Counted from the stretch's first letter, positions 8,955-16,282 are shown. The stretch: 32,910 bases of DNA from an uncultured Eubacteriales bacterium (GCA_902778995.1 CACYZW010000046.1:1-32910); one strand, 5' to 3'. Made by a program: numbers and translations. The notes: a model not told the origin generated them from the letters alone.

Positions 8955-9293
8955 ATGACATTGGACGCTTTGCGCGCCTATGGCGCGAACACCGCCGAAG
9001 GGGTGGCCCGGTGCATGAACAATGAGCCGTTTTATCTCAGAATGGTCGCCATGGCTTTGGCGGACAAGAATTTCGACGCGCTGACAGCCGCCGTGGACGC
9101 GGGCGATGGCACTGCGGCATTTGAGGCCGCCCATGCGCTGAAGGGCTCCATCGGCAACGTTTCGCTGACCCCGATATATAAGCCGCTTTGCGAACTGACG
9201 GAGCTGCTGCGCGGCAAGAGCATGCCGGCGGATGGCGGCAGGGCGCTGCTGGAGCAGATCGTGGCCGAACGGGAGAAGGCGTTGAAGCTGTGA
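8955..9293 (+). CDS. Histidine phosphotransfer (Hpt) protein
   Basis: A 112-residue helical protein with the Hpt signature AAHALKGSIGNVSL; His60 is the expected phospho-acceptor, followed by the usual LKGxxxN pattern. It starts at ATG 8955 behind AGGAGGGA, 27 bases after the transporter-GGDEF-EAL gene and 29 bases before the transporter-kinase gene. It can be placed as a shuttle between the receiver of the downstream hybrid kinase and the receiver inside the upstream GGDEF/EAL protein. No other domain is present. Confidence 0.9.
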   Translation: MTLDALRAYGANTAEGVARCMNNEPFYLRMVAMALADKNFDALTAAVDAGDGTAAFEAAHALKGSIGNVSLTPIYKPLCELTELLRGKSMPADGGRALLEQIVAEREKALKL

Positions 9294-9322
9294 CGGAGGG
9301 GGGACAGCAGGGAGAAAGGAAG

Positions 9323-12136
9323 ATGGATAAGGGCAGTCAGGATAACGCCAGGGCGCTCGACCGCTATCTGTCGCCCCTGGACGTCTGGGCCCTTGCTTTC
9401 GGCTGCATGGTGGGGTGGGGCGTGTTTGCCATGCCCGGCACCACCTTCCTGCCCGTCGCCGGTCCCGCCGGCACGGTGACAGCCATGCTGATCGGCATGG
9501 CTGTCATGCTTGTGATCGGAAGCAATTTCACCTATCTTATGGGTCGTTCCTCCATGACGGGCGGCGTGTATTCCTATACAAAGGAAGCCTTCGGGCGGGA
9601 TCACGCCTTCCTGAGCTGCTGGTTCCTCTGCCTGTCCTATCTGACGATTGTATTCCTGAACGGTACCGCGCTTTTTCTCGTTGTGCGAACGCTGCTCTCC
9701 GATACCGCGCAGACCGGCATACATTACACGGTCGCGGGCAATACCATCTATCTCAGCGAAACCATCGCTTCGATCATCGCGCTGGCGGGCTTCGGCGCGC
9801 TGTTTGTGTGGGCAAAGCCCCTGCTGCAGCGCCTGCAAACGATACTGGCCGTCGTCCTGATAGCCGGGATCCTGTTGACGGCGGCATGCTGTCTGCCGTC
9901 TGTCTTCCGCAACGGGGTGATCGGCGACTTTGGCATACGGGGGTTGAACAGGGACTATGCGGTTTTCAGCCTGGTCATACTGGCGCCCTGGGCGTTCGTG
10001 GGATTTGAGGTAACGGCCTTCGACACCGCGCACTTTCGCTTTCCGATGCGCAGATCCCGGAGCATCATCGCCGCGTCCATCGTCATTGCGGCCATCGCGT
10101 ACATTGCCATGGCGCTGACCAGCGTGGCGTCGGTTCCCGACGGGTTTTCCTCATGGCAGGCGTATATCGCCGCCCTGGACGGTCTGAAAGGCGTCGCCTC
10201 GACGCCGACGTTCTACGTCGCGAAGCGCATCATGGGCCCGTTTGGGCTGGTGGTGATGACGATAACCGCCATTGCCGCGATACTGACCGGCATTATCGGG
10301 GGCTACCGGGGCACCACCCGCGTCCTTTCGACCATGGCGGAGGACCGCATACTGTCGGAGCGCTTTTCCAGGACGACCTACAGCATACTGTTCATCATGG
10401 CGCTGTCCATAATGCTTTCCCTGCTTGGGAGGAACACGCTGAACTGGTTTGTCGATCTGACCTCCTTCGGGGCGATCATCGGCTTCGGCTATACCTCCGC
10501 CGCTGCGTGGAAGATCGCCCGGGCGGAAGGCAACCGGCGGACCACGATCACCGGCGTGACGGGTACCGTCATATCCGCCGCGTTCGCCATCGTGCAGATC
10601 GTGCCGCGCCTGGCGGCAATGGAGACGATGGAGAGCGAGGCGTTCCTCCTGCTGTCCCTCTGGTGCCTGCTGGGCTTTGTGTTTTACTGGCGGACGGTTA
10701 TCCGAAGCTCGCTGACAGAGTTCAGCGGCATGTCCACCTCGGGCATTGCGCTGTTTTCGCTCCTGATCTATTCGGCCATGATGTGGCTGGGCAAGCGGGT
10801 CATGGCGGGGGAAAGCGCGGAGCAGATGCGGACGATACTGACCCGGGACGGCGTACTGCTGATCGTCATCACCTTTGTGGGGCTGGCCGTGATGCTGTAT
10901 GTTCAGAATGTGGTGCGGGAAAAGCATGAGGCCGTGGAGCGCGAGAAGATTCACGCGGTGGAGAGCAGCCTGGCCAAGAGCCAGTTCCTGTTCAACATGT
11001 CCCACGATATCCGCACCCCGATGAACGCCATCATCGGCTATACGACACTGTCGCTGAAGGAGCCGGCATCCCCTCAGCTTCACAGCTATCTGGAAAAGAT
11101 CGACATGTCGAGCCAGCACCTGCTTGCGCTCATCAACGACATCCTTGAGATGAGCCGCATTGAGAGCGGCAGGATCGAGCTTGAATTTTTGCCGCTGGAT
11201 ATTTGCGCGCTGTTCGACGGCATGCGCGATCTGTTTTCCGAGCAGATGAAGCAGAAGCAAATGGATTTCCGGGTGCATACCGGCCAGGTGCAGCACCGCC
11301 ATGTCTGGTGCGACCAAAAGAACCTGAATCGCGTGCTGCTGAATATCCTCTCAAACGCCTACAAGTTCACGCCGTCCGGCGGCACGATCACCGCCTCGCT
11401 CCTGGAGACCGGCGTTACGGACAACAACTACGGCGCCTACGAGATCCGCGTGCAGGATACCGGCATCGGCATGTCCAGGGAATTCGCGGAAAGGATGTTC
11501 AACGCCTTTGAACGGGAGCGCAGCTCCACGGTCAGCGGCATCGAGGGGACGGGACTGGGCCTGTCCATCACGAAGCGGATCATCGACCTGATGGGCGGCA
11601 CCATCGAGGTGCTCACGGCGCCCGGCAGCGGGACGCAGATCGTCATCCGGCTGAAGTTCAAGCTCGCGGAGGAAAAGGACGTCACGGATGGCGCGCAATC
11701 GCTTCCGGCCGAACCGGATGTCGCTGCGGAAGCGGAAGTCGATTTTTCGACCAAGCGATTGCTGCTGGTGGAAGACAATCAGATCAATATGGAAATCGCC
11801 ATGATGATTCTCACCCAGGCGGGCTTCACGGTGGAATCCGCGGAAAACGGCCGGGTCGCCGTGGACATGGTGGCGGCCTCCGAGCCGGGCTATTACGACG
11901 CGATCCTGATGGACATCCAGATGCCGGTGATGGACGGCTACGAGGCTACCCGGGCGATACGCGCCCTGGAAAACCGGAAGCTGGCCGACATCCCCATACT
12001 GGCCATGACGGCCAACGCATTCAAAGAGGACGTGGAAGCGGCGAAGGAAGCCGGGATGGTCGCCCACATCGCCAAGCCCGTGGACGTGCAAAAGATGCTG
12101 GCAATACTGAAAAACGTGCTTGCGGAAAAACGGTGA
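9323..12136 (+). CDS. APC-transporter-like hybrid sensor histidine kinase
   Basis: A 937-residue protein. The start is ATG 9323 behind GGAGAAAGGAAG; a longer open frame from 9188 overlaps the Hpt gene and is not used. The N-terminal 12-helix domain is paralogous to that of the protein at 4551: both begin YLSPL.VWAL, and here TM1 reads GCMVGWG and TM6 APWAFVGFE. Two more helices follow (SGIALFSLLIYSAMMW and VLLIVITFVGLAVMLYV), then a short coiled coil. The HisKA domain has SHDIRTPMNAIIGY with His561. The ATPase domain has the N-box NILSNAYKFTPSGG, DTGIGMS and GTGLGLSITKRI. The C-terminal receiver has LLLVEDNQIN, phospho-Asp864 in MDIQMP and IAKPVD. All catalytic elements are present. The architecture parallels CbrA-type kinases, which use an SSS rather than an APC transporter module. 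The ligand is unknown, possibly an amino acid. Confidence 0.93.
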   Translation: MDKGSQDNARALDRYLSPLDVWALAFGCMVGWGVFAMPGTTFLPVAGPAGTVTAMLIGMAVMLVIGSNFTYLMGRSSMTGGVYSYTKEAFGRDHAFLSCWFLCLSYLTIVFLNGTALFLVVRTLLSDTAQTGIHYTVAGNTIYLSETIASIIALAGFGALFVWAKPLLQRLQTILAVVLIAGILLTAACCLPSVFRNGVIGDFGIRGLNRDYAVFSLVILAPWAFVGFEVTAFDTAHFRFPMRRSRSIIAASIVIAAIAYIAMALTSVASVPDGFSSWQAYIAALDGLKGVASTPTFYVAKRIMGPFGLVVMTITAIAAILTGIIGGYRGTTRVLSTMAEDRILSERFSRTTYSILFIMALSIMLSLLGRNTLNWFVDLTSFGAIIGFGYTSAAAWKIARAEGNRRTTITGVTGTVISAAFAIVQIVPRLAAMETMESEAFLLLSLWCLLGFVFYWRTVIRSSLTEFSGMSTSGIALFSLLIYSAMMWLGKRVMAGESAEQMRTILTRDGVLLIVITFVGLAVMLYVQNVVREKHEAVEREKIHAVESSLAKSQFLFNMSHDIRTPMNAIIGYTTLSLKEPASPQLHSYLEKIDMSSQHLLALINDILEMSRIESGRIELEFLPLDICALFDGMRDLFSEQMKQKQMDFRVHTGQVQHRHVWCDQKNLNRVLLNILSNAYKFTPSGGTITASLLETGVTDNNYGAYEIRVQDTGIGMSREFAERMFNAFERERSSTVSGIEGTGLGLSITKRIIDLMGGTIEVLTAPGSGTQIVIRLKFKLAEEKDVTDGAQSLPAEPDVAAEAEVDFSTKRLLLVEDNQINMEIAMMILTQAGFTVESAENGRVAVDMVAASEPGYYDAILMDIQMPVMDGYEATRAIRALENRKLADIPILAMTANAFKEDVEAAKEAGMVAHIAKPVDVQKMLAILKNVLAEKR

Positions 12137-12153
12137 CGGCGTTTCCCGCCGTC
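12135..12153 (+). terminator. GC-rich hairpin at the end of the signalling operon (weak terminator candidate)
   Basis: GACGGCG and CGCCGTC form a 7-base stem with a TTTCC loop, overlapping the stop codon of the kinase gene. There is no T-tract after it, so factor-independent termination is doubtful. The rest of the gap up to 12411 holds only the doubtful small frame listed separately. Confidence 0.3.
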
Positions 12154-12208
12154 CCGGGTTCGATATGCGCATCGCCTGGATGAAGCCCCGACAGCGCCGG
12201 CATCCGTA

Positions 12209-12415
12209 TCAGCCGTCAGGCCCTTTGCCCATTTGGTTTCGGATTGAATGCGGACAACGACATCGGGTGTGCTTCAACGGCTGCACGTTCACACTGTATG
12301 GGCACAACTGCGCAGCCCCGGCCATCTTCGGGCGCTCGTTCCCTGTGACGACACGGCTGTGGTCGTAGCCACGATAGCTGCGGTCTGCCTTTACAAGGCC
12401 GATCGGCATCGTCAT
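12209..12415 (-). CDS. Doubtful 68-aa ORF overlapping the HD-protein stop codon
   Basis: Its ATG overlaps the stop of the HD-domain gene as ATGA, the arrangement used for translational coupling. The product is basic and has a Cys/His cluster (HTRCRCPH) near its C-terminus. I recognise no family, and no separate ribosome site is evident. It may be a chance frame in an otherwise empty 275-base gap. Confidence 0.2.
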   Translation of the reverse strand: MTMPIGLVKADRSYRGYDHSRVVTGNERPKMAGAAQLCPYSVNVQPLKHTRCRCPHSIRNQMGKGPDG

Positions 12416-12840
12416 TCCGCCATCAGCTTTTGCAGAGCTCTGTTGTATTTCGCCTGCCGCTCCACGTCCTTCATGGTGATCACCGGAATCCGCCCCAGGT
12501 TGCTGTTGTCGATCAGGTCGCTGATTTTCACCTGGCGGGCGATGGGATTGGCCTGTACGCGATCCAGGTAATCCGACCATGCTTCGCCGTCGCGCCGACT
12601 GATCGCATCCACGGCAGCGGCGGTCTCCGGGCCGAACTGCGCTTCTATCTCGCCCAGCGTTAGCGCCGTATCCTCCACGGTATCGTGGAGCCAGCCGACG
12701 ACCTGCGCCTCTGGGGTATCCAGGCGTCCGGCGACTCGCATCGGATGGGTGATGTAGGGTTGCCCCGCTTTATCGGTTTGGCCTTCATGTACCCTTGCGG
12801 CGAGCGCCTTCGCCGCTTCTGTGTCAGTGCTGTACGCCAT
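12412..12840 (-). CDS. HD-domain protein, small alarmone-hydrolase-like
   Basis: A 142-residue single-domain HD phosphohydrolase resembling the hydrolase half of RelA/SpoT and the Mesh1-type small alarmone hydrolases. Expected metal and catalytic residues are present: His32 in ITHPMRVA, His52-Asp53 and Glu56-Asp57 in LHDTVEDT, and Asp108 in KISD. The usual KLADRLHN segment is altered to KISDLIDN. The length fits a free-standing hydrolase; no synthetase or ACT domain is present. It starts at ATG 12840 with GAGGAGGG upstream, 36 bases after the phosphoesterase gene. ppGpp hydrolysis is inferred from the family; other nucleotides or phosphate esters are possible. Confidence 0.82.
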   Translation of the reverse strand: MAYSTDTEAAKALAARVHEGQTDKAGQPYITHPMRVAGRLDTPEAQVVGWLHDTVEDTALTLGEIEAQFGPETAAAVDAISRRDGEAWSDYLDRVQANPIARQVKISDLIDNSNLGRIPVITMKDVERQAKYNRALQKLMAE

Positions 12841-12876
12841 GTGAAGCCCTCCTCAGATCGTTTTGTTATTTTTTTC

Positions 12877-13530
12877 TCATACGCCCATCTTTTGCATGAT
12901 GCCGTCCGCGTCCACGCCGGGATGCGTCACGTACAGACGGGCGATCTGCTCGACCAGCGCCACGTCCCAGCCCCTCCTGGCGGCGATGTCAACGGCGGGC
13001 CGTCCCTTCGCCGTCTCCTTCATCACGGTCTCTATCTGCGCTTTCAGATCTGCGCCGATGCGCACCCTCGGCGTGTTATGATGCGCTATGTCGATGCGCT
13101 CAACCTCGATCCGCCCCTCAGGGGTGATTGTGACTATGGCGAGGGTGATCGCCTGATTGAAGCGCCGGGGGCCGCAGCTGCCGGGATTGAGCAGGATGGT
13201 CCTTCCCTGACGAATCTCCTCATACCTGTGGCTGTGGCCGTATACCACCAGATCATAGGGCGACAGGTCATTCGGCAGGTCGCGCTTCTTATGCGCCATG
13301 AAGACGTGCAGCCCGGCCAGGGTGAAATCCAGATACAGCGGTATTGCCTCAGCCCATTCCCTGTCGTTGTTGCCCCGCACGACATAAACCGGGGCGATCC
13401 CTTCGAGGGTCGTCAGTATCCCCTGGTTGTTGATGTCGCCGCCGTGGAGGATGGCGTCGGAGCCGGAGAGATACTCGATCACCTCCTGCCGCAGCAGACC
13501 ATGCGTATCCGACAGAACACCGATTTTCAT
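12877..13530 (-). CDS. YfcE/MJ0936-type metallophosphoesterase
   Basis: A 217-residue calcineurin-like phosphoesterase. The metal-binding motifs run in order: SDTHG (Asp8, His10), HGGD (Asp32), GNND (Asn54), AHKK (His80) and YGHSH (His99, His101). The first about 160 residues make the enzyme. The C-terminal 55-60 residues form an extra helical segment that includes a GWDVALVEQIARLYVTHPGV stretch and is absent from the shortest family members. The start is ATG 13530 behind GGAGGGAGGAAG. It lies upstream of the HD-domain gene on the same strand and is probably co-transcribed with it. Phosphodiesterase activity is expected; the natural substrate is unknown. Confidence 0.85.
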   Translation of the reverse strand: MKIGVLSDTHGLLRQEVIEYLSGSDAILHGGDINNQGILTTLEGIAPVYVVRGNNDREWAEAIPLYLDFTLAGLHVFMAHKKRDLPNDLSPYDLVVYGHSHRYEEIRQGRTILLNPGSCGPRRFNQAITLAIVTITPEGRIEVERIDIAHHNTPRVRIGADLKAQIETVMKETAKGRPAVDIAARRGWDVALVEQIARLYVTHPGVDADGIMQKMGV

Positions 13531-13703
13531 TGCGCTTCCTCCCTCCAGCCCTTCAAAATGCGGATTTCATGACGCATCCGTCGTCGTTCGGCGTCTGCGG
13601 TGTATCGCCGCGACAAATCGCTCCCCGGCGCCTTGCCACAGGATGGCCGAATGGCGCCGAAGGGCCAGTGAAATCGGCTTGCTGATCCGGGTCGTGTATA
13701 TGG

Positions 13704-14462
13704 TCAATCCTCCGGCCTTTTCCCGATCAGCGTTATGATGCTCTTTTCGTCGGCGTCCGGATACATCGCCCGCGTATGCTCATGGATGCGCCGCCAGCTT
13801 TCCGCCGGTTCTTCGCCGTAGGCCGAGGCGACGACGTCATATCCCCAGATGGACTCCGGCGTCATGATGACGGATACGGCCATGCCATAGTCGCTCCCGC
13901 GCTTGTTCTGACGGCGTCGGAAGCCGCCGATCACCAGGTAAAGCTGCATCTGCAGGCCGGTCAGGACGCCCGGGTAGTTCTTCTCCCCACCCTTGCCGAA
14001 GCCGGCGCGCCGCTTCAGATCCGTGCTCAGGATTTCCGCATTCGTGAAGACCGGCGCGTCGTCCGATTCAGGATCGACGAAAAACGCCATGATGGCCCTT
14101 TCGCGGACGGAGGCTCTGCCGTCCTGCCACTTCCCGTCAAAGTCCCAGCCGTTGCGCCGGGCGTTGGCAAAGGTGGGAAGCCATCGCCGGCTGATAAAGC
14201 CGGCCCTGCAGTCGAAGAATTTGCCGTAGGCGACGACATGCGCCGCGGCGATCGCCTCCCGCCATTCCCAGGGGTCGGTGGCCTTGCTGCCCGTCCACCA
14301 GGCGTCCGCCGCGACGTGCTCTTCGGCGGAAAAGCCGGCGACCTCGTTGGCGAAGAGAGGCAGGAAGCCGATCTCCTCCACCCAGGCGGTCAGCTCCGCC
14401 GCCGAGTGTATTCGCAGGGGATTGTCCCACGACAGCCCCTTCATGATCCATGCGTCAGCCAT
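13704..14462 (-). CDS. AlkZ-related conserved protein of unknown function
   Basis: A 252-residue soluble protein with recurring Trp-rich motifs (WWTGSKATDPWEWR, KFFDCRAGFISRRWLPTF) that I associate with Firmicutes proteins annotated as AlkZ-related, distant from the DNA glycosylase AlkZ/YcaQ. The family assignment is from memory of motif pattern only. The start is uncertain: ATG 14462 is preferred, with TTG 14477 in the same frame as an alternative; neither has a strong ribosome site. It is the first of three leftward genes, 173 bases before the phosphoesterase. No catalytic residues can be assigned. Confidence 0.6.
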   Translation of the reverse strand: MADAWIMKGLSWDNPLRIHSAAELTAWVEEIGFLPLFANEVAGFSAEEHVAADAWWTGSKATDPWEWREAIAAAHVVAYGKFFDCRAGFISRRWLPTFANARRNGWDFDGKWQDGRASVRERAIMAFFVDPESDDAPVFTNAEILSTDLKRRAGFGKGGEKNYPGVLTGLQMQLYLVIGGFRRRQNKRGSDYGMAVSVIMTPESIWGYDVVASAYGEEPAESWRRIHEHTRAMYPDADEKSIITLIGKRPED

Positions 14463-14495
14463 ACTCACAACCCGCAATTCTTTGAATTTGGTGCC

Positions 14496-14511
14496 TGCGG
14501 TATTTCCTTAA
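14496..14511. repeat. 16-base fragment matching the end of the intergenic repeat at 21263-21457
   Basis: TGCGGTATTTCCTTAA occurs here and again, identically, at 21378-21393. The rest of the repeat arm is not recognisable, so this may be a decayed copy or a shared terminal motif. The surrounding gap 14463-14651 otherwise shows only a GC-rich hairpin. Confidence 0.45.
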
Positions 14512-14617
14512 TATATCGGGCGCTGAAGGATGCGCCTGTCCTTTTTCCTGCGCGATGCAACATTTAGCGGCGGTATTCTAACCGTCGCGGTTGCCCGGAT
14601 ACGCTGGGGAAGCCGAC

Positions 14618-14636
14618 GCGGCGTGGATGCCGCCGC
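14618..14636 (-). terminator. GC hairpin downstream of the metal-repressor gene (weak)
   Basis: GCGGCG and CGCCGC pair as a 6-base stem with a 7-base loop just past the stop of the leftward repressor gene. No T-run follows on the minus strand, so it is only a candidate 3' end. Confidence 0.25.
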
Positions 14637-14651
14637 AATGGTGCATGCAGG

Positions 14652-15032
14652 TCATTTCATGTACTTGTCGATAGCCTGGCAAAGATCCTCTATGGCCTGC
14701 TGATCGCCCTCGGCGGCGGCCTCGACGATGCAGTGCTTTAAGTGATCCTGCAATATCAGCTTGCCGGTGTTGTCGATGGCGGAGCGCACGGCGGCGATCT
14801 GTATCAGCACCTCCGAGCAATCCCGCCCCTCCTCCACCATGTTGCGCACGGATTGCAGGTGGCCGATGGCCCTTGAGAGCCGGTTCAGCACCGCCTTGGT
14901 GTGCTCGTGGCTGTGGGTGTGGCTGTGGCCGTGTTCATGGGTATGCTCAATGCCGTGGGCGTGCATATAGGCGTGGTCGTGGATTTCGGCTTGCATGCCG
15001 TGCTCCACAGCATTTTTGTTTTCATGGTCCAC
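14652..15032 (-). CDS. CsoR/RcnR-family metal-sensing repressor with His-rich leader
   Basis: A 126-residue DUF156-family repressor. Residues 46-126 form the all-helical DNA-binding/metal-sensing core (LNRLSRAIGHLQSVRNMVEEG). The metal site shows Cys72, His97 and Cys101 with spacings of 25 and 4, as in the CsoR Cys-His-Cys set. The first 45 residues are an unusual extension with 14 His, mostly HxH repeats. The start is GTG 15032, 8 bases after GAGGTG. It is divergent from the His-rich protein and CooT genes and probably represses them, and perhaps itself, until metal is bound. The C-H-C core suggests Cu(I) sensing by CsoR precedent, but the neighbours suggest nickel; the metal cannot be settled from sequence. 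Confidence 0.9.
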   Translation of the reverse strand: MDHENKNAVEHGMQAEIHDHAYMHAHGIEHTHEHGHSHTHSHEHTKAVLNRLSRAIGHLQSVRNMVEEGRDCSEVLIQIAAVRSAIDNTGKLILQDHLKHCIVEAAAEGDQQAIEDLCQAIDKYMK

Positions 15033-15052
15033 TGATGATTCACCTCGCCGCT

Positions 15053-15081
15053 ATTTTATCCCATATGGCCTTCAGATGCAA
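15053..15081 (-). promoter_or_regulatory. Predicted sigma-A promoter of the metal-repressor gene
   Basis: On the minus strand, TTGCAT (15081-15076) and TAAAAT (15058-15053) are 17 bases apart. Transcription would begin about 15 bases before the GTG start, giving a very short leader. Confidence 0.55.
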
Positions 15082-15131
15082 TCACCGGCGCAAGGACACA
15101 AGTTAAGAATTCAAAAAATTATGATTGGAAA

Positions 15132-15144
15132 CCCTGGACGGGGG
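15132..15144. promoter_or_regulatory. Candidate operator for the CsoR-type repressor
   Basis: CCCTGGACGGGGG is a C-tract/G-tract pseudo-palindrome between the divergent promoters, in the style of CsoR/RcnR sites. It lies about 26 bases upstream of the rightward -35 box. This is a pattern match only. Confidence 0.3.
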
Positions 15145-15170
15145 ATGCGCCGCAAACGGCGAAGACGGCT

Positions 15171-15199
15171 TTGACAAATCCGCGTGCCTGGTGTATAAT
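15171..15199 (+). promoter_or_regulatory. Perfect-consensus sigma-A promoter of the nickel/His-rich operon
   Basis: TTGACA (15171-15176), a 17-base spacer and TATAAT (15194-15199) match consensus exactly. So strong a promoter divergent from a repressor gene suggests tight repression with high output on derepression. Confidence 0.85.
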
Positions 15200-15234
15200 C
15201 AAAGCGATGAACAGACGTGAAAGGAAGATCAGAT

Positions 15235-15729
15235 ATGGATCACGACCACGATTATATGCATGAGCACGGCATACCCCACGACCACCACAATCACGACGCG
15301 GCGCATCCCCACATGGGCGGGGCGGATCACGAGCATTCCCACGATGGCGGGCACAGCCATGCCCACGCCCACGAGCACAGCCACCCGCACACCCATGCCG
15401 ATGGCGTCACCCACACCCATCCCCATGAGCACGTCCACGAGCATCCCCACGGCCACGACCATGCCCACGGCGGCTGTCCCGGCGCGGCCGGCTGCAATTC
15501 CGATTGCAGGAGCTGCGACATGGACCCCAGGGCTGAGATCGTGGCGCTGATGCAGTACATGGTCAACCACAACGCCGCCCATGCCAACGAGCTGGCGCAG
15601 CTTGCCGGGCGTTTGAAGGAAGTGGGGGACGCGACCGCCTGCGAGCAGGTCATGCAGGCCGTGTCCGACTTTGAAAAGGGCAACATGCGCCTGTCCACGG
15701 TGCTGGCGGCGCTGAATGTTCCGAAATAA
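15235..15729 (+). CDS. His-rich metal-binding protein, probable nickel store or chaperone
   Basis: A 164-residue protein from ATG 15235 behind AAAGGAAG; GTG 15217 is an in-frame alternative. The first 78 residues contain 31 His in HxH and HxHxH runs. A short Cys motif follows (Cys81, Cys87, Cys91, Cys94), then a helical C-terminal domain of about 70 residues (ALMQYMVNHNAAHANELAQL onward). There is no signal peptide or membrane segment, so it is cytoplasmic. Its start, HDHDYMHEHGIPH, closely matches part of the neighbouring repressor's leader. CooT lies 18 bases downstream, and CO-dehydrogenase maturation factors are nearby, so nickel buffering or delivery analogous to CooJ is likely but not proven. 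Confidence 0.85.
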   Translation: MDHDHDYMHEHGIPHDHHNHDAAHPHMGGADHEHSHDGGHSHAHAHEHSHPHTHADGVTHTHPHEHVHEHPHGHDHAHGGCPGAAGCNSDCRSCDMDPRAEIVALMQYMVNHNAAHANELAQLAGRLKEVGDATACEQVMQAVSDFEKGNMRLSTVLAALNVPK

Positions 15730-15747
15730 TGACGGGAGGCGACGCAT

Positions 15748-15945
15748 ATGTGTCTTTCAACGGTTTACAAAATTGAAAAGCGCCCTGAAAACGAGGTATT
15801 GAAAAACGTGATGCTGATCGAATGCGCGGACGGCGTTGTCACGCTCACCGACATCATGGGGCGCGAGGAGAAGATCGAGGGCGAAATCGCCTCCGCCGAT
15901 CTGACCGGCGGCACGGTGGTGGTTCGCCCCCGGGCATGCGCATAA
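15748..15945 (+). CDS. cooT: CooT-family nickel-binding protein
   Basis: A 65-residue protein beginning MCLSTVY, the hallmark N-terminus of CooT, in which Cys2 takes part in Ni(II) binding at the dimer interface. The rest is a small beta-rich fold (VMLIECADGVVTLTDIMGRE) of the usual 60-65 residues. It starts at ATG 15748 behind GGGAGG, 18 bases after the His-rich gene and presumably in the same transcript. CooT proteins assist nickel supply to CO dehydrogenase; cooC and the acs genes lie about 1.4 kb downstream, which fits. Confidence 0.88.
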   Translation: MCLSTVYKIEKRPENEVLKNVMLIECADGVVTLTDIMGREEKIEGEIASADLTGGTVVVRPRACA

Positions 15946-16021
15946 AACGATCCCTGCGGACAGGCGCGGCGGCGGTGATTCCGCCGCGCGGCTGCCCGCC
16001 CACGTCAAAGGAGGACGGCCC

Positions 16022-16249
16022 ATGGCCGAATACGAGCTGGTGCGGGAGATACAGAACAGCTGCTCGGGCAACCAGATGCGGGATGTTTTTTTTGACGAGA
16101 TCGAGACGGACGATCCGGTTGGCTATGTGCGCGCGCTGCTCAGGGGCGAAGTGGACGAGTTGACCGTGGAACAGTTGGACGGCGGAAGCCTCACCGTTTT
16201 CGCCAGCAGCCACGGGCTGCGGCAGAAATTTCTATTCACATTAATTTAG
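16022..16249 (+). CDS. Small 75-aa protein of unknown function in the nickel operon
   Basis: It starts at ATG 16022 after AAAGGAGG, one of the strongest ribosome sites in the window, and lies 76 bases after cooT. The protein is acidic, with a single Cys in QNSCSGNQMRDVFFDEIETD and a C-terminal beta-like stretch (LTVEQLDGGSLTVFASS). I recognise no named family. The strong ribosome site and the conserved-looking composition argue that it is real. A role in metal or CO-dehydrogenase maturation is suggested by position only. Confidence 0.75.
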   Translation: MAEYELVREIQNSCSGNQMRDVFFDEIETDDPVGYVRALLRGEVDELTVEQLDGGSLTVFASSHGLRQKFLFTLI

Positions 16250-16282
16250 TTGAAATTATGTCATAATATTTATCGCAGACAC

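Noticed and set aside
12137-12411. Possible transposase remnant between the kinase and HD genes
   Set aside because: The short leftward frame has no transposase motif, no terminal repeats and no second copy in the window.
13531-13703. Leftward 47-codon frame between the AlkZ-related and phosphoesterase genes, starting TTG on the previous stop
   Set aside because: GGAGG lies only one base before the TTG, and the product is Arg-rich and unlike any known protein; probably untranslated spacer.
15235-15475. Repetitive CAC-rich tract resembling a short tandem repeat array
   Set aside because: It is the codon pattern of the His-rich protein, not a CRISPR or satellite repeat; spacing is irregular and the frame is maintained.
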